Positions 1 through 10,600 of a DNA stretch of 64,000 bases are shown piece after piece. The translations under genes were made by a program, and so were the position numbers. This stretch comes from Datisca glomerata (taxonomy: Eukaryota > Streptophyta > Magnoliopsida > Cucurbitales > Datiscaceae). The DNA is taken from the NCBI GenBank assembly GCA_003255025.1, contig QANY01013727.1, positions 358,117 through 422,116 of the forward strand, given 5' to 3'. A model generated the notes under the pieces. It did no database searches. It was not told the DNA's origin and saw only the letters and a program-made list of their open reading frames with translations. Positions within the stretch are counted from its first letter, which is position 1. Each line of letters begins with the position of its first letter.

Positions 1-228
1 AATTGAAAAGGAAATGGACCCGGCGCTGACACCGGGCTTCGACCTCGACTCAATTCGGGTTCGATTTAACCACATCAACTGAAAAGGAAATGGACCCGGC
101 GCTGACACCGGGCTTCGACTTCGACTCAATTCGGGTTCGATTTAACCACATCAATTGAAAAGGAAATGGACTCGGCGCTGACACCGGGCTTCGACCTCGA
201 CTCAATTCGGGTTCGATTTAACCATATT
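1..228 (-). repeat. 76-bp tandem repeat, three units, 3' non-coding region of gypsy element
   Basis: Three successive units begin at 1, 77 and 153, each 76 bp and nearly identical. Every unit contains GACACCGGGCTTCGAC and ends with GGGTTCGATTTAACCA. Read on the minus strand this is the same family as the larger arrays at 14115-14640 and 15559-16480. It lies downstream of the integrase of the minus-strand gypsy element, the position where Tat/Ogre elements are known to carry tandem repeats between pol and the 3' LTR. The array probably continues beyond the left edge. Confidence 0.93.
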
Positions 229-1029
229 AATTGATGTTGAAGTTGACTTATGCAAGTCTCATGACAACAAAAGCTAGACTAATGCATGCTTTAAATGTTG
301 GAAGGTCATGTGTGAATTTCGAAAGAATATCATTAAGTGATTCATGCACCTGAATTTGTCAAACAACTAATATGGTGTATGTCTATGCATTGTAATTCTT
401 GAACATAAATGTAAAGTAGTGATTTTGAATGCGTGCATACTATGCATGATTGTGAACCTTTATAAGAAAATTATATGATGATTTTTAAACATATCCAACA
501 CCCTTTAGAACAATCACTTGACCTAGGATCATGGACTCACAATGAAGTATCGAGTATATTTTTAGGAAAATGATACATCCTTATTCATTAGTTTATGCCC
601 CAGTATTTGGCTCCATGTCAGTGGTAAATAATCTCTCTGCTTTTCTTCTATACTTCTAATTGGGTAATCCTCCAATTTCGCTTTAGCCTTTGTCATGCGC
701 ATATTGACCTTCCTCGTGATGACTTTTTAGATTTTACTTTACAATTAGGTCACCTTTCTTAGTTCCAATTTTTTTTCAATTAGCTTTCAACTAACCAAGT
801 TTATTCTTCTGAGTTATTTCAAGAGTAATTAATGATATCTTAGAACTGAGAGGAATAAGAAATAATGGAAATAAAGAGAAGATGAAGTATATGTATTTGT
901 CAACTGGGAAAGAAAGAAGAAAAGAAAAACTCTTCATTGATGATGAACAATGTTTACAAACGATGGTTTGGAAAAAGAAAATAGAAGAAAAAAAATGTAA
1001 GAAGAATTTCTCCAGTATTCGAGACAGCT
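229..1029 (-). other. 3' non-coding region of minus-strand gypsy element
   Basis: No gene is visible. The stretch from about 240 to 720 is recognisably homologous, in inverted orientation, to about 13585-14110 of the plus-strand relative: both share the blocks around the CATGCATAGTATGCA-like words, TACATCCTTATTCATT and CTGGGGCATAAAC. It therefore belongs to the retroelement's untranslated tail between integrase and the tandem repeats. The rest is purine/pyrimidine-biased low-complexity DNA. Confidence 0.75.
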
Positions 1030-2140
1030 TTAGCATTTTTTTAACTTCATTTTTTCATACTTAGAGTGGTCAAAGAAGTACTTCTTGACTGCATCAGAAT
1101 TAACCGTGTGCGGTAAATCATCTCCATCCATGTTTGTTAGCATGAGAGCTCCTCCCGAGAAAGCATTCTTGACAATGAAAGGTCCCTCATAATTTGGGGT
1201 CCACTTCCCTCGGTGATCCTTTTGATATGGGAGTATCTTTTTTAACACCAAGTCTCCTTCTCAGAGACATCGGGGGCGTAATTTTTTGTCATATGCGTGC
1301 ATCATTTTTCTTTGATATAATTGCCCTCTACATAATGCCGTCAATCTTTTTTCCTCGATAAACTTTAATTGCTCATGTGGTGTCTGTACCCACTATGCTT
1401 CTTCTAATTTCGCCTCCATTAAGACTCTGAGGGAGGGAATTTCCACCTCAATTGGAAGGACTGCCTCCATGCCATATACCAAAGAGAATGGCGTTGCCCT
1501 AGTTGATGTTCGGACTGATGTGCGGTACCCATGTAGTGCAAACGGGAGCATCTCATGCCAATCTTTATAAACCTCTGTCATCTTCTCTATGATCATTTTT
1601 ATGTTCTTATTGGCTGCTTTCACTGCTCCGTTCATTTTTGGACGATAAGGAGACGAATTATGATGCTTAATTTTGAATTGCTCACATAATTCTTTCATCA
1701 TCTTGTTATTTAAATTTGTCCCATTATCTGTGATGAACCTTCCAGGTAGATCATATCGACAAATTATCTCCTTTTTAATAAACTTACCAACCGCACTTTT
1801 AGTTACACTTGAATAAGAACTTGCCTCCACCCATTTGGTAAAATAATCTATAGATACTAAAATGAAGCGATGCCCGTTAAAGGATTTGGGTGTGATGGGA
1901 CCAATGACGTCTATGCCCCACATAGAGAATGGCCAAGGCACGGTCATTACATGTAAAGGGGATGCGGGTACGTGAATTTTATCCGCATAAATTTGACATT
2001 TATGACATCTCCTGGCGTACTTGATGCAGTCAGATTCTAGAGTTAACCAATAATATCATGCTCTCAAGATTTGTTTGGCCATCATATATCCATTAGCATG
2101 AACTCCACAAATTCCTTCATGAATCTCCTCTATGATTTGA
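1030..2140 (-). pseudogene. Ty3/gypsy integrase (Tat/Ogre type), catalytically dead
   Basis: Integrase inserts reverse-transcribed element DNA into host chromosomes. Reading leftwards, the remains are an HHCC zinc-binding region (two His near 2085-2130, RRCHKC near 2005-2015), the catalytic core at 1393-1947 (GIDVIGP with the first Asp, then FITDNGT with the second), and a C-terminal GPY/F-like segment at 1030-1251 (KWTPNYEGPF, VNSDAVKKY). The third catalytic residue, normally Glu in a motif of the form MNGAVEAANKN, is Lys here (MNGAVKAANKN, near 1610-1640), so the DDE triad is broken. In-frame stops also separate the zinc, core and C-terminal parts. Family identity is secure from motif order; loss of activity is inferred from the missing Glu and the stops. 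Confidence 0.93.
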
Positions 2141-3240
2141 TTCGCTTCCCTTGCATCAACACATCTTAAGAGCACCATATCATGGTTTCTTTTGTAGAGT
2201 ATTTCACCATTCAAGAAGAAACCCATGGACAATCTTCTAATAGTGCGTTTATCATTCTCAGAAGCCTTGGATGGATATTCTCCATTCTTTATATACTGTT
2301 TGATGTCGTAATACCAAGGTCTTGTGTCTGGCTCTTCTTCAATGCTCATACAGTGAGAAGGGAAATCTCGCCTCTCAATTTTTATGGGTTGAACTTCTTC
2401 CTTAAAGTCTGCAGCAAACATGGACGCTAGAGTTGCCAGCGCATCTGCGATTTGATTATTCTCTCTGGGTATATGGTCAAATGAGATCACTTCAAAAGTT
2501 CTACTTAACTTAGTGACATGTTTTTTATAAGGTATTAGCTTAGAGTCTCTAGCTTCCCATTCTCCGTTCAGTTGTCGTATCACCAATAGCGAATCTCTGT
2601 ACACTCGAAGCTTCTTTATCTTCATATCACAAGCTGCTTGAATTCCCATGGAACATTCCTCATATTCTGCCATATTATTTGTACAGTCAAAGCATAGTTT
2701 TACCGTGAATGGAAAAAAAATACCTTTAGGTGATATGAGGATTGCCCCAATTCCATGTCCTACATCATTAGATGCACAATTCTGGGTCTGCAGATTCTTC
2801 TTCATTTTTGAATATGACTAAAACGCTCTCATCAGGGAAGTCAAACTTCATAGGCTCATAATCTTGCATTGGTTGATCTGCCAGATAATCAGCAAGTACG
2901 CTTCCTTTTATTGACTTCCTCGTGACATAAACAATATCATATTCTGTGAGTAACATTTTCCATTTAGCAATCCATCCAGAAAGTGATGGCTTTTCAAAGA
3001 TATACTTAATAAGGTCCATCTTTGAAATTAACCAAGTGGTGTGGTATAACACGATTGTGTAAGCCGATGAGCAACCCAGGCCAATGCACAACACGTTTTC
3101 TCCAACGTCGAATAATTAGCTTCATAATTTGTGAACTTTTGCTTAAATAGTATATTACTTGTTATTTCCTTCCAAAAGCGTCATGCTGACCAAGTACGCA
3201 ACCCATGGATTTTTATGTTACTGTAAGATAAGATACAAAA
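2141..3240 (-). pseudogene. Double RNase H region of gypsy pol (RT-linked RNase H plus second aRNH)
   Basis: Two RNase H-like segments follow RT. The first (about 2805-3240) is degenerate but keeps LYHTTWLISKMD, IKYIFEKP and LADYLADQP. The second (about 2420-2805) contains HGIGAIL, CTNNMAEYEE, VYRDSLLVI and ENNQIADALATLASMF, which supply the acidic residues expected in an RNase H fold. A second, archaeal-type RNase H after the first is characteristic of the Tat lineage, including Ogre, and is the main reason for that assignment. The linker to integrase is readable to about 2056. Stops and a frame change near 2800 break the polyprotein. RNase H removes the RNA strand during reverse transcription. 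Confidence 0.88.
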
Positions 3241-4010
3241 TGAGTGGACGCCCTGGAGTTAGAGGAACAAGTATGGGTGGATTTTGCATGTATTGCTTGA
3301 TCTTCTCAAAAGCAATTTGACAATCATCATTCCATCCTTCTGTATCACTTTTGCGGAGAAGTTTAAAGATATGTTCACAAGTTGTAGTTAGCTGTGAGAT
3401 GAACCGGGCTATGTAATTTAATCTCCCTAAGAAACCTCTAACTTACTTTTGAGTTTGAGGTGGTGGCATATCAATGATGGCTCGAACCTTGTCAGGGTCA
3501 ACTTTTATTCCTTCCTTGCTCATGACAAAACCAAGTAGTTTCCCTAAAGATGATGTGAATGTACACTTCATCGGGTTAAGCTTTAACTAGAACTTTCTCA
3601 ACCATCCAAATAGTTTTCACAGAGTGACCGTATGATCTTCCCCTTGATGAGATTTGGCAATCATATCATCGACGTACACTTCAATTTCTTTATGTATCAT
3701 ATCATGAAACAGTGTTACCATTTTCCGCTGGTAAGTCGCCCCTGCATTTTTCAGACCAAATGACATAACCTTATAACAAAACGTACCCACAAAGTTGTAA
3801 AAGTCATCTTTTCACGGTCTTTAGGGGCCATTTTGATTTGGTTATGCCCCGAAAAATCATCCATGAAAGGGAAGGTTGAATGTCCTGCATTGTTATCTAC
3901 TAAGACATCGATATGGGGTAATGAAAAATTATCCTTGGGACTTGCCGGATTTAAGTATCTATAATCGACGTATACATTTACTTTCCCATTTTTCTTCAGC
4001 ACTGGGACTA
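3241..4010 (-). pseudogene. Ty3/gypsy reverse transcriptase, broken
   Basis: The RT fold is readable in several frames. 3751-4002 gives VDYRYLNPASPKDNFSLP and FMDDFSGHNQIKMAP; the frame then shifts and continues with the MSFGLKNAGATYQR block. The catalytic YVDD box is intact at 3665-3676 and is followed by the thumb and connection (LLGFVMSKEGIKVDP, RGFLGRLNYIARFISQL). At least one frameshift near 3790 and stops near 3590-3630 and 3440 make the ORF non-functional although the active-site Asp pair survives. Upstream the gene is joined directly to gag because protease and most of the linker are missing. Confidence 0.92.
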
Positions 4011-4020
4011 TGTTAGCAGC

Positions 4021-4203
4021 TCATTCAGGGTATTTTGCTACTTCTCGAATACCCGTATCTACTTGCTTTTTAACTTTTTCTTTGATCTGTACCAGCATGT
4101 CTGGTTTCCTTTTCCTTGCCTTTTTGAAATTCAACCATCCAGCCTTGATCAGTGCATGTAATCTACCTTTTAATGCCGTGCAATTCTCAGTCGAATGTCC
4201 CAC
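4021..4203 (-). other. Internal deletion junction: gag tail fused to RT N-terminus
   Basis: One 60-residue reading frame begins with gag zinc-knuckle sequence (GHSTENCTALKGRLHALIKAGWLNF) and passes directly into the segment that normally lies just before RT (KPDMLVQIKEKVKKQ, REVAKYPE). The whole gag-protease linker and protease are missing between them. The plus-strand relative keeps that linker (12480-13540), which shows what was lost. The junction lies near 4120-4135. Confidence 0.8.
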
Positions 4204-5704
4204 TGCCCCAATATGATACTCACAGCTAGCAGTCGGATCATACCACCTTGGGTATGGTGGTTGTAGAGGTTCTTAAGGAATTGGCACCAATTGATTATTC
4301 CGTATCAATTGAGGTAAGAGTTCTGTATATGACATGGGGATTGGATCATATTGGATAAAACGTTGATTATTTCTATTTCCCCTCAGAGGCTGATCAGCCT
4401 GACCAATATTTTACTAGTGAGCCGGTGGTCTGAAACCAGGTCTTGGGTTATTTTGAAATATTGATTGTTGAGAGTGATAATTGTACGGAATTTGTGAGGT
4501 ATTAGCCACATATGATGTCGTAGACTTGGGTCCTTCCCCATACTTTGAAAATCATGATCTCGGGTTCACAGCTTGTGATGGGTACCCGGAATTGATCATC
4601 TGTAAATCTCCTTCTTTTCGCTTCAATGGAGGCCCCTTTTTTACTGACGATGTATCTGATATAATTTCCAAAATTCTTCCATTCTTTATCCCATACTCAA
4701 TCCTTTCACCGATCACTATGACATCAGAGAAGTTATTTGAAGCGTTTCCAATCATTCTGTCATAGAATGGAGGTCTCAAGGTGTTAATAAACATTTCAGC
4801 CATCTCCTTGTCTGACAATGGGGGGTGTACCTGAGCAGCTAATTCCCTCCACCTTTGTGCATATTCTTTAAAGCCTTCTGTAGGTTTTTTCTCCATCTTT
4901 TGTAAGTCCAAACGATCAGGGGTTATGTCTATGTTGTACTTATATTGTCTTAAAAAAGCATCTGCTAGATCTTTCCACCTCTGAATATGTTGGTTATCCA
5001 ATTGGATATACCAACGAGATGCGGCTCCCATCAGGCTATCTTGAAAAAAATGAATCAGCAGCTTATCATCATTTGCACAAGCAGCCATTTTTCTGCAGTA
5101 CATAATAAGGTGACTTCTGGGGTACGTACTACCACCATTTTTTTCAAACTCAGGTAGTTTGAATTTATGTGGGATGTTCACATCAGGGACCAAACATAAT
5201 TGGGTGGCATCAATGGTACCGTATACCTCAGATCCTTCAATAGCACGTAATCTCTCCTCTAGAAAGTGCAATTTATCTTTCGATCATAGGTCATCACTTG
5301 GCTTGGTAATAGGCTTATGCATCTTTGGGTCATCAACATCGGTTATGATGATTGGCTCATTAACGAGTTCGCCTTGTGAAGTGAAAGTTTGGTTGTGACC
5401 ACATGCCATCGCGGATGGGTTGTACCCAGTTTTCCCTGTCTGCATTGTTTCCTAGACATTTGGAAATGGATAATGCTGAATATTTATTGGTGGTGAAGCG
5501 TGCTGAAACTAGTCAACCTGCTGAAGTTGATATGTTGGAGTGAACCTAGGAGGGTAAAGTGGAGTATCGTTTGGCAGTTGATTTTGTGATGATTGAGCCC
5601 CTTGCGGATTTTCAAAACAGACATTTCCCTTACTTGCGGCCAGGAGTTCGAGGACTTTATCCATTTGCTCTTTCAGCTCCCTAATCTCTTTCTTACTTGT
5701 CCAT
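4204..5704 (-). pseudogene. Retrotransposon gag of Tat/Ogre-like element
   Basis: Gag forms the element's particle and packages its RNA. The best part is 4552-5271, with IPHKFKLPEFEKNGG, LIHFFQDSLMGAASRWYIQ, WKDLADAFLRQYKYN and FKEYAQRWRELAAQVHPPLS, all diagnostic of this gag family; residues toward 4210 lead to the CCHC-type region. The likely start is the ATG at 5704, matched by the ATG at 10863 in the relative, followed by a Lys/Glu-rich helix. The fourth codon is TAA here where the relative has CAA. Further stops lie at about 5265-5275, 5440 and 4230-4450. It is a decayed copy about 500 codons long. Confidence 0.9.
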
Positions 5705-5963
5705 GACCCTAACTTGAGCTCGAGTTCGATAGGGATGTCGAAGTTGTCAGGCTATCTTTGAAAAATTTTCTTTAAAATAAAAATAAAGCAATGAGATGTA
5801 GATTTTTGCTAATAAAAAGAAGAAATAATGAGAGTAAACTTATGCATGAGAAATGATACTGCGCAAAGTGAAAGTTCTAAAGTAATCAATTTCATTCAAT
5901 TAGTAGAGCCATTCACTACATTTGAGTATGTAGAAGTCAATTACATTACTTCATAACATGAGT
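5705..5963 (-). other. Spacer between ORF1 and gag
   Basis: No coding potential. The block containing GTAGAAGTCAATTACATTAC and the conserved GCGCAAAGTGAAAG word is alignable in inverted orientation with 10600-10860 of the plus-strand relative, so this spacer is a shared part of the family. It probably includes leader or splice signals for gag expression, but none can be identified by eye. Confidence 0.6.
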
Positions 5964-8100
5964 TCATACAAAACGACCAAAATGACCCAAATCCCGGTTG
6001 ACTTCTTCCAAAAATTTAGACAAGTTCTCCCCATTAGGATGGATGGGCAAGACATTTTTCTTCAAAAATGAAGCTTGTTCCCTCAAATTGCCCGCTCTCA
6101 CAGCCATGCCTTTAAGCCATTCCACAGCCTGCCCAGATCGTTGTCGAATCGAGTTGTACTCTTGTTGTAGTAACTGATAATCATATCTCAGTATATCAAC
6201 ATTAGCGTTGTTGTTTCTTGCCAACCTTTCTGTCACGTTCTGATAAGCTCTAACTTGGTGCTCAAGGCTTGCGATAACTTTCCATAATTCTTTAGAATCA
6301 TTTGTTGACTCAGTCTTTTTAACTTTCTGATTCTCTAAATCAACTTGCAAATTATCAACGATTCATCGTAAAGCGTCATATTGCTCTTCTAACTCGACGA
6401 TGTACGCATTTTTCTTATCAACAGTTCCCTTCACCTCTTCTAGAATTTCTCATACCAGTTTATTTTCCCTCTCTAACTTCACAATTTGATCCTCTTGTTC
6501 ATAGATTACCCCCTCGCAAGTTTTTATTGTCTTCCGCCATCTTTCTAATTTTTTTGCCCAATTGGCGAGTGTCAGTTCCCAACTCTGAGTTTTTCCGCTT
6601 TAGATACGCCTGATCCTCAACCTTATTTCTTAACTCTTTGAGTCGTTCTTCAGTTTCGATTCTGTGCTTCTCAGAAAAATTCGCCTCGACTGCTAGTCGT
6701 CTGTTTTCTTCTAAAAGGGCTAGAACTTTTTTACGCTCCTCATATAACTCATCTAGCTCCTCCTTTTTAGAAATCTTTTGATGAACTTTCAATGATTTGG
6801 TTGATGGTACATCCTCAATTGGTAAGGCAATAATTATTTTGTTTCTACTCTCAAGCCATGCTTCATACTCCTTTGTGCAGTTCATGCGATTCTCTTCATT
6901 TTGCATCCTTCTTGTTATTTTCCAAGCTCCAATCAGCTGCTGTAGTTTTAGTTCAATTTCTTGAGAATCGTAACTAATCTCAATATCCTTCAATGCATGC
7001 ATGGTGGGGACAAACTGTCTCATGTATAATTGACGGAGTGTCATTAGCGGAGCATAACTAGTACAACCCCATGGTCCCGGGAGCGGAACCCATTGAAAAT
7101 CACCACATTTGTAGATCATTGGTGTTAATGGCATCCAATGGGCTTTCCAAATAACATTCTCATCTTTCAAATTGGATAGGTATGAGAGCCAAGCCCCTTT
7201 TTTGGGAAACTGCGGATTCCATTTGGCCATTCCAAATTCTACAATAGGCATCCTCGTCTTCACCCATGGACTTGAGAACTTAACTTAAGGACACTTGAAA
7301 TCTAGCGGACATCTTAGATGGCTGAGAATCCAAATACACAAAAGAGTTGAGGAGCTGATGAACTTTCCTTTTCCAGACACTCGGATGTGATTCAGAGAAT
7401 GGATAGTCTCAACGAGAATTGAGATAACAGGGTCAACCCCATGTTCGACTTGAAGGAACATTTTTATCACTTTATCATCCATATAACCTTGGATCTTTGG
7501 AAATAACACGGTGTCATAAATACACAGAGCATAAAGAGTCATGCCTTTATCCTCCTTCAAGAAATTCTGGTTGAGATCTAAGAGGTAATCCAACGGCACA
7601 CACTCATTTCCCCCTTTAATTTTCAAAATTTTCTCAATCTCAGAAGCATGGACAGTACCTAAGAGCTTAGACAAAACTCTCTTCAACGTGAGCTTTTTGT
7701 CATAGTTATAAACTTTGTCGGCATTTTGCAACGGGACATTCAGTAGTGCTTGATATTCTTCAATTGTGGGAGTAAGATCAATTATTCCGAAGGTGAAACA
7801 TCTATAATGAGGGTCCCAGAAATACATTAAAGCTTCAAGGACGGGAACGTTGACTACAATGTACAATAGATGAGCTATGTGACCATATTTTTCGACAAAC
7901 AAACTTTTCTGCTCTGATGAAAAATCCTCCCATATCTTCTTCAACCTCTCCAAGTCAATGCGTGAGAACTTTATCTTAGTGATTGATGGTAGAAGAACAA
8001 CGTCTTTCTTTTTCAGACAATCTCCTTTATGTTTCTGCGATTCCTCTGACCATTGGGCTACCGTAACTTGATCTTCTATCACACTCGAAGTGGAAGTCAT
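5964..8100 (-). pseudogene. ORF1 upstream of gag: DUF7745-like N-terminus plus coiled coil, frame-broken
   Basis: Tat/Ogre elements carry an extra ORF of unknown function between the 5' LTR and gag, and this matches in position and content. Reading from ATG at 8100, residues about 30-271 contain YGHIAHLLYIVVNVPVLEALMYFWD, RCFTFGIIDLTPTIEEYQALL and a C-terminal HSLNHIRVSGKGKF block, the pattern I know as DUF7745 (plant domain; label from memory). A second frame, 6499-7263, continues the homology (FGMAKWNPQFPKKGAW, CGDFQWVPLPGPWGC) and passes into a Lys/Glu/Leu-rich coiled coil. A third, 5964-6350, extends the coiled coil to the stop. Breaks lie at 7264-7284 and 6351-6498. The coiled coil suggests self-association; no enzymatic motif is visible. 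Confidence 0.8.
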
Positions 8101-8716
8101 GGTCTCTAAAATATGAATGAATTGAATACTTCTTTACAATCCCATTACGCAGCATTATGCATGTATGCAAAACAGAAAGATGAAGTTAGAAGTAAAACAA
8201 TGAAGAGAAGACATGTTTAAGTGACATAAGACATATATACATGCACAAAATTGATTATGATTTTAGCAGAAATCTAACGTTGGTCATGATGTGGGCTCTA
8301 AAAACATAATACATGTGTGGCTGGGATCTAAAAATCTCTTAATAAGCTCCCAGGTTGTCGACACTATTATCTGAATAGAGTAACAGGAGCCCCCAAACGG
8401 TATCCCGAAAGGGTCGACCTGAGTGAGAACTTTCATGAGCCTGCACGGGAACCTCGATTCCACGAAGGCATTCCACTACTCATTCTCACTAATCCTAAAG
8501 GGAAAGCCCTGGTATAGGGCTAGTGTGTATGTGTGAAAGTAAAAATTATGTAAAAAAAAAAATATACTTCGTAAAAAAAACTGATGTACAACTACAGTCA
8601 CGAAAAAATTAATAAATCATATAAACGAAACAAGAACCAATAAAAAAGGATAACATAGGATGAAATTTTGGCTTGACTCTCTATTGATCTAAAGATGGTT
8701 AGACCAATTGTTAAGT
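8101..8716 (-). other. 5' untranslated leader of minus-strand gypsy element
   Basis: About 0.6 kb between the primer-binding site and ORF1. It holds no ORF with family similarity. A moderately GC-rich block at 8385-8525 (around CCCGAAAGGGTCGACCTGAG) stands out from AT-rich surroundings and may form RNA structure, such as a packaging signal; this is only a suggestion. Confidence 0.6.
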
Positions 8717-8734
8717 TCCCCAGTGGGGTCGTCA
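8717..8734 (-). other. Primer-binding site of minus-strand gypsy element
   Basis: Immediately inside the LTR terminus the minus strand reads TGACGACCCCACTGGGGA. This closely resembles the TGGCGACTCCACTGGGGA-type primer-binding site, complementary to the 3' end of tRNA-Arg, that I recall for Ogre elements. It starts 3 nt from the last base of the LTR. Its position fixes the orientation of the element and identifies the adjacent LTR as the 5' one. Confidence 0.75.
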
Positions 8735-8737
8735 AGC

Positions 8738-9480
8738 TGTCGCAACGTGCGTGCGACGCGGAGTGGCGATTAAAAAAATTCATTTTTTAAGGAAAAAGAA
8801 ATTTGGAGTCGCCAGCAATCATTTAGGGTATGATTGGTCACCCAATTTTAAGATGAAAATTTTTGGTCTACGAAAACTCAAAATTGTTTCGGAAGTCGTT
8901 TGTGTGTGGGGAAGGTATTAGCACCCCACAACACCCATCATAAAATGGTTACCAAATTTAATCAAATACTATCCATTTTTTATTTTAAGGCAAAGGTTAA
9001 AGAGATTTATTTTTGAATGTCCCATTTGAGGAATTTTGTATCATAGAAATGAACAAAATAAATTAATTTTAATGGATGGTTCAAAGACCATTGAAAAAGA
9101 TTATTACTTTTTTTTGTATTCTCATATCTTTTTAAATCAAAGCATTATTAGAGTTATTCTCGGTATCCCAAGAATAACTCCTCACCTCAGTAGTTCGAGA
9201 AGTTTGGTATCCCAAAAATCTCAAAGTCCATCGTCGGCCTTTTTAGTGAAAATTAAATAATAGAAGTAACAAAATCTAAATCTAATTATTAAAATTATAA
9301 TCCACGCATACATGAACATTAATTATAATAATAAGGGAATAATGCAAGAATCGCATTATAAGCATGANAAGAGCTGCATTGCAGCTCTTGCTGCAACAGA
9401 GGAACACTTTCCTCTGTTGCGCACCCTGTTTTTTTTTATAATATTATATATTATTATATAATATAATAGTAATAATGGGG
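8738..9480 (-). repeat. Partial 5' LTR of minus-strand gypsy element
   Basis: The LTR edge is TGTCGCAACG at 8738 on the plus strand (minus-strand end ...CGTTGCGACA). Inward it matches, inverted, the last about 0.9 kb of the LTRs at 16615-18691 and 33617-35763: the GGAGTCGCCA block, the GATTGGTCACCCAA block, GGTATTAGCACCCCACA and the later AAAGTCCATCGTC block. Similarity stops near 9480, where a minisatellite begins, so more than half the LTR, including its TATA region and TGTAGATACC start, is missing. One ambiguous base lies at 9367. Confidence 0.85.
9371..9420. other. Two perfect palindromes in mid-LTR
   Basis: GAGCTGC-ATT-GCAGCTC (9371-9387) and a hairpin with 12-bp arms GCAACAGAGGAA / TTCCTCTGTTGC around a 4-nt loop (9393-9420). 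The equivalent part of both other LTR copies also holds palindromes (17784-17805, 34859-34879) although the bases have changed. They may fold in RNA or mark a foldback insertion. Confidence 0.75.
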
Positions 9481-9835
9481 AAGGACTTATGTCTTTAGTT
9501 CCTTCTGAGAGTATGACTTATGAATTGACTCTCCCAAAAACTTACGCCCTTAGTTCCTTCTAAACATAAGACTTATGAATTACCTTTTCCCAAGAACTTA
9601 CGCCCTTAGTTCCTTCTGAGAGTAGGACTTATGAATTTCCCCTCCCAAAGACTTATGCACTTAGTTCATTCTGAATGACTTACGTCCTTAGTAGAACTTA
9701 TGAATTTCCCCTCTCAATGACTTACGTCCTTATTTCCTTATGAGAAAAGGACTTATGAATTGTCTCTCCCAAAGACTTACACCCTTAGTTCTTTCTAAGA
9801 GTAGGACTTATGGATTGCCCCTCCCAAGGACAAAA
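9480..9835. repeat. Minisatellite, about 55-bp unit, about 6-7 imperfect copies
   Basis: Repeated pattern CTTACGCCCTTAGTTCCTTC followed by TGAGAGTAGGACTTATGAATT and a pyrimidine-rich tail ending CCTCCCAAAGA. Units begin near 9486, 9541, 9597, 9652, 9679 (shortened), 9720 and 9776. It starts exactly where similarity to the gypsy LTR ends, so it belongs to another element or marks a rearrangement. No coding content. Confidence 0.88.
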
Positions 9836-9917
9836 GGGACTCACTCAGGACTCATGAAAAGCGTCAAAAAAGCAGAAACAGATGACTGACTGAACCCTCG
9901 AGACATTCACAGAATGA

Positions 9918-10050
9918 GATATCGTCGCCTTCAGAACGAGAACCAACATCTTGAGAACGGGATACCATCACCTCCAGAACGGGAACTGGCATCTTGAGAA
10001 CGGGAGATCATCACTTCAAGGACGGGAACCGACATCTTGAGAATGAGGAG
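9918..10050. repeat. Short tandem array, about 44-bp unit, three copies
   Basis: Three copies of a unit containing CAGAACGGGAACTGGCATCTT and GAGAACGGGA, separated by ATCATCAC-type words. It follows the 55-bp minisatellite by about 80 bp. Function unknown; the pair of arrays suggests the U3 of an LTR or a satellite-derived insertion. Confidence 0.8.
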
Positions 10051-10600
10051 TCAAATCCTCCTAGACATGGTAGAACATCAGAATGAAAAAATGGGTTCAG
10101 ACTGACAATCAAATGGTCGTGATTGATAGTTACACATCAGACAAGATTGATTGGTAAATCACCCAGTGTTTTTGATTAATTGGCTCAAAACCACATGATA
10201 CTGTCATGTGGTAGCGATTGATGGGCGGCTAAGTGTGTCAGATATAAGATAAAGAAAAAAGGGGATCCTAAGAATGAGTGTTATCCTAGTCCTGACCTCA
10301 TCTGATATTTTTATTATTTGGTTATTCTTTAATTAAACCCATGCAATTGAGGAAGTCTATATAAAACCAATTTATTCAATAAAATAGTACACTTAGGACT
10401 CTAGAGAATTTTTGGATTATCAACATCTCTTTCCATCTTACTAATACTAATACAAATTTTATCCATATTAATACATTTTTCCCTTAATCTTGGGGAGCAC
10501 AGGGAAAGTCCTTTACAACTTAGTTTCATTTAGGCCAATAGTCTTGGAAGTAATCAACAATGATTTGTGTCATTTTATATAAACTCATATTGCGGAGTAG
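10051..10600 (+). promoter_or_regulatory. Promoter-like or LTR-like stretch upstream of the plus-strand gypsy element
   Basis: TATATAAAA lies at 10358-10366, followed about 30 nt later by AATAAAATAG and a pyrimidine-rich leader. The stretch sits directly before the first sequence alignable with the gypsy family (about 10600). It does not resemble the family's LTRs at 16615 or 33617. It could be the U3-R of an unrelated LTR that captured the gypsy body, or unrelated promoter sequence. I see no gene here. Confidence 0.4.

Noticed and set aside
1..228. CRISPR-like array
   Set aside because: Units are adjacent with no spacers, and the DNA is plant nuclear retroelement sequence.
882..1064. 60-residue Lys-rich frame on the plus strand
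   Set aside because: Overlaps the purine-rich 3' tail of the gypsy element, low complexity, no homology.
4481..4765. 94-residue plus-strand frame
   Set aside because: It is antisense to gag codons at 4552-5271; base composition follows the gag frame.
8598..8783. 61-residue minus-strand frame across the LTR edge
   Set aside because: Spans primer site and LTR terminus, so it cannot be a separate gene.
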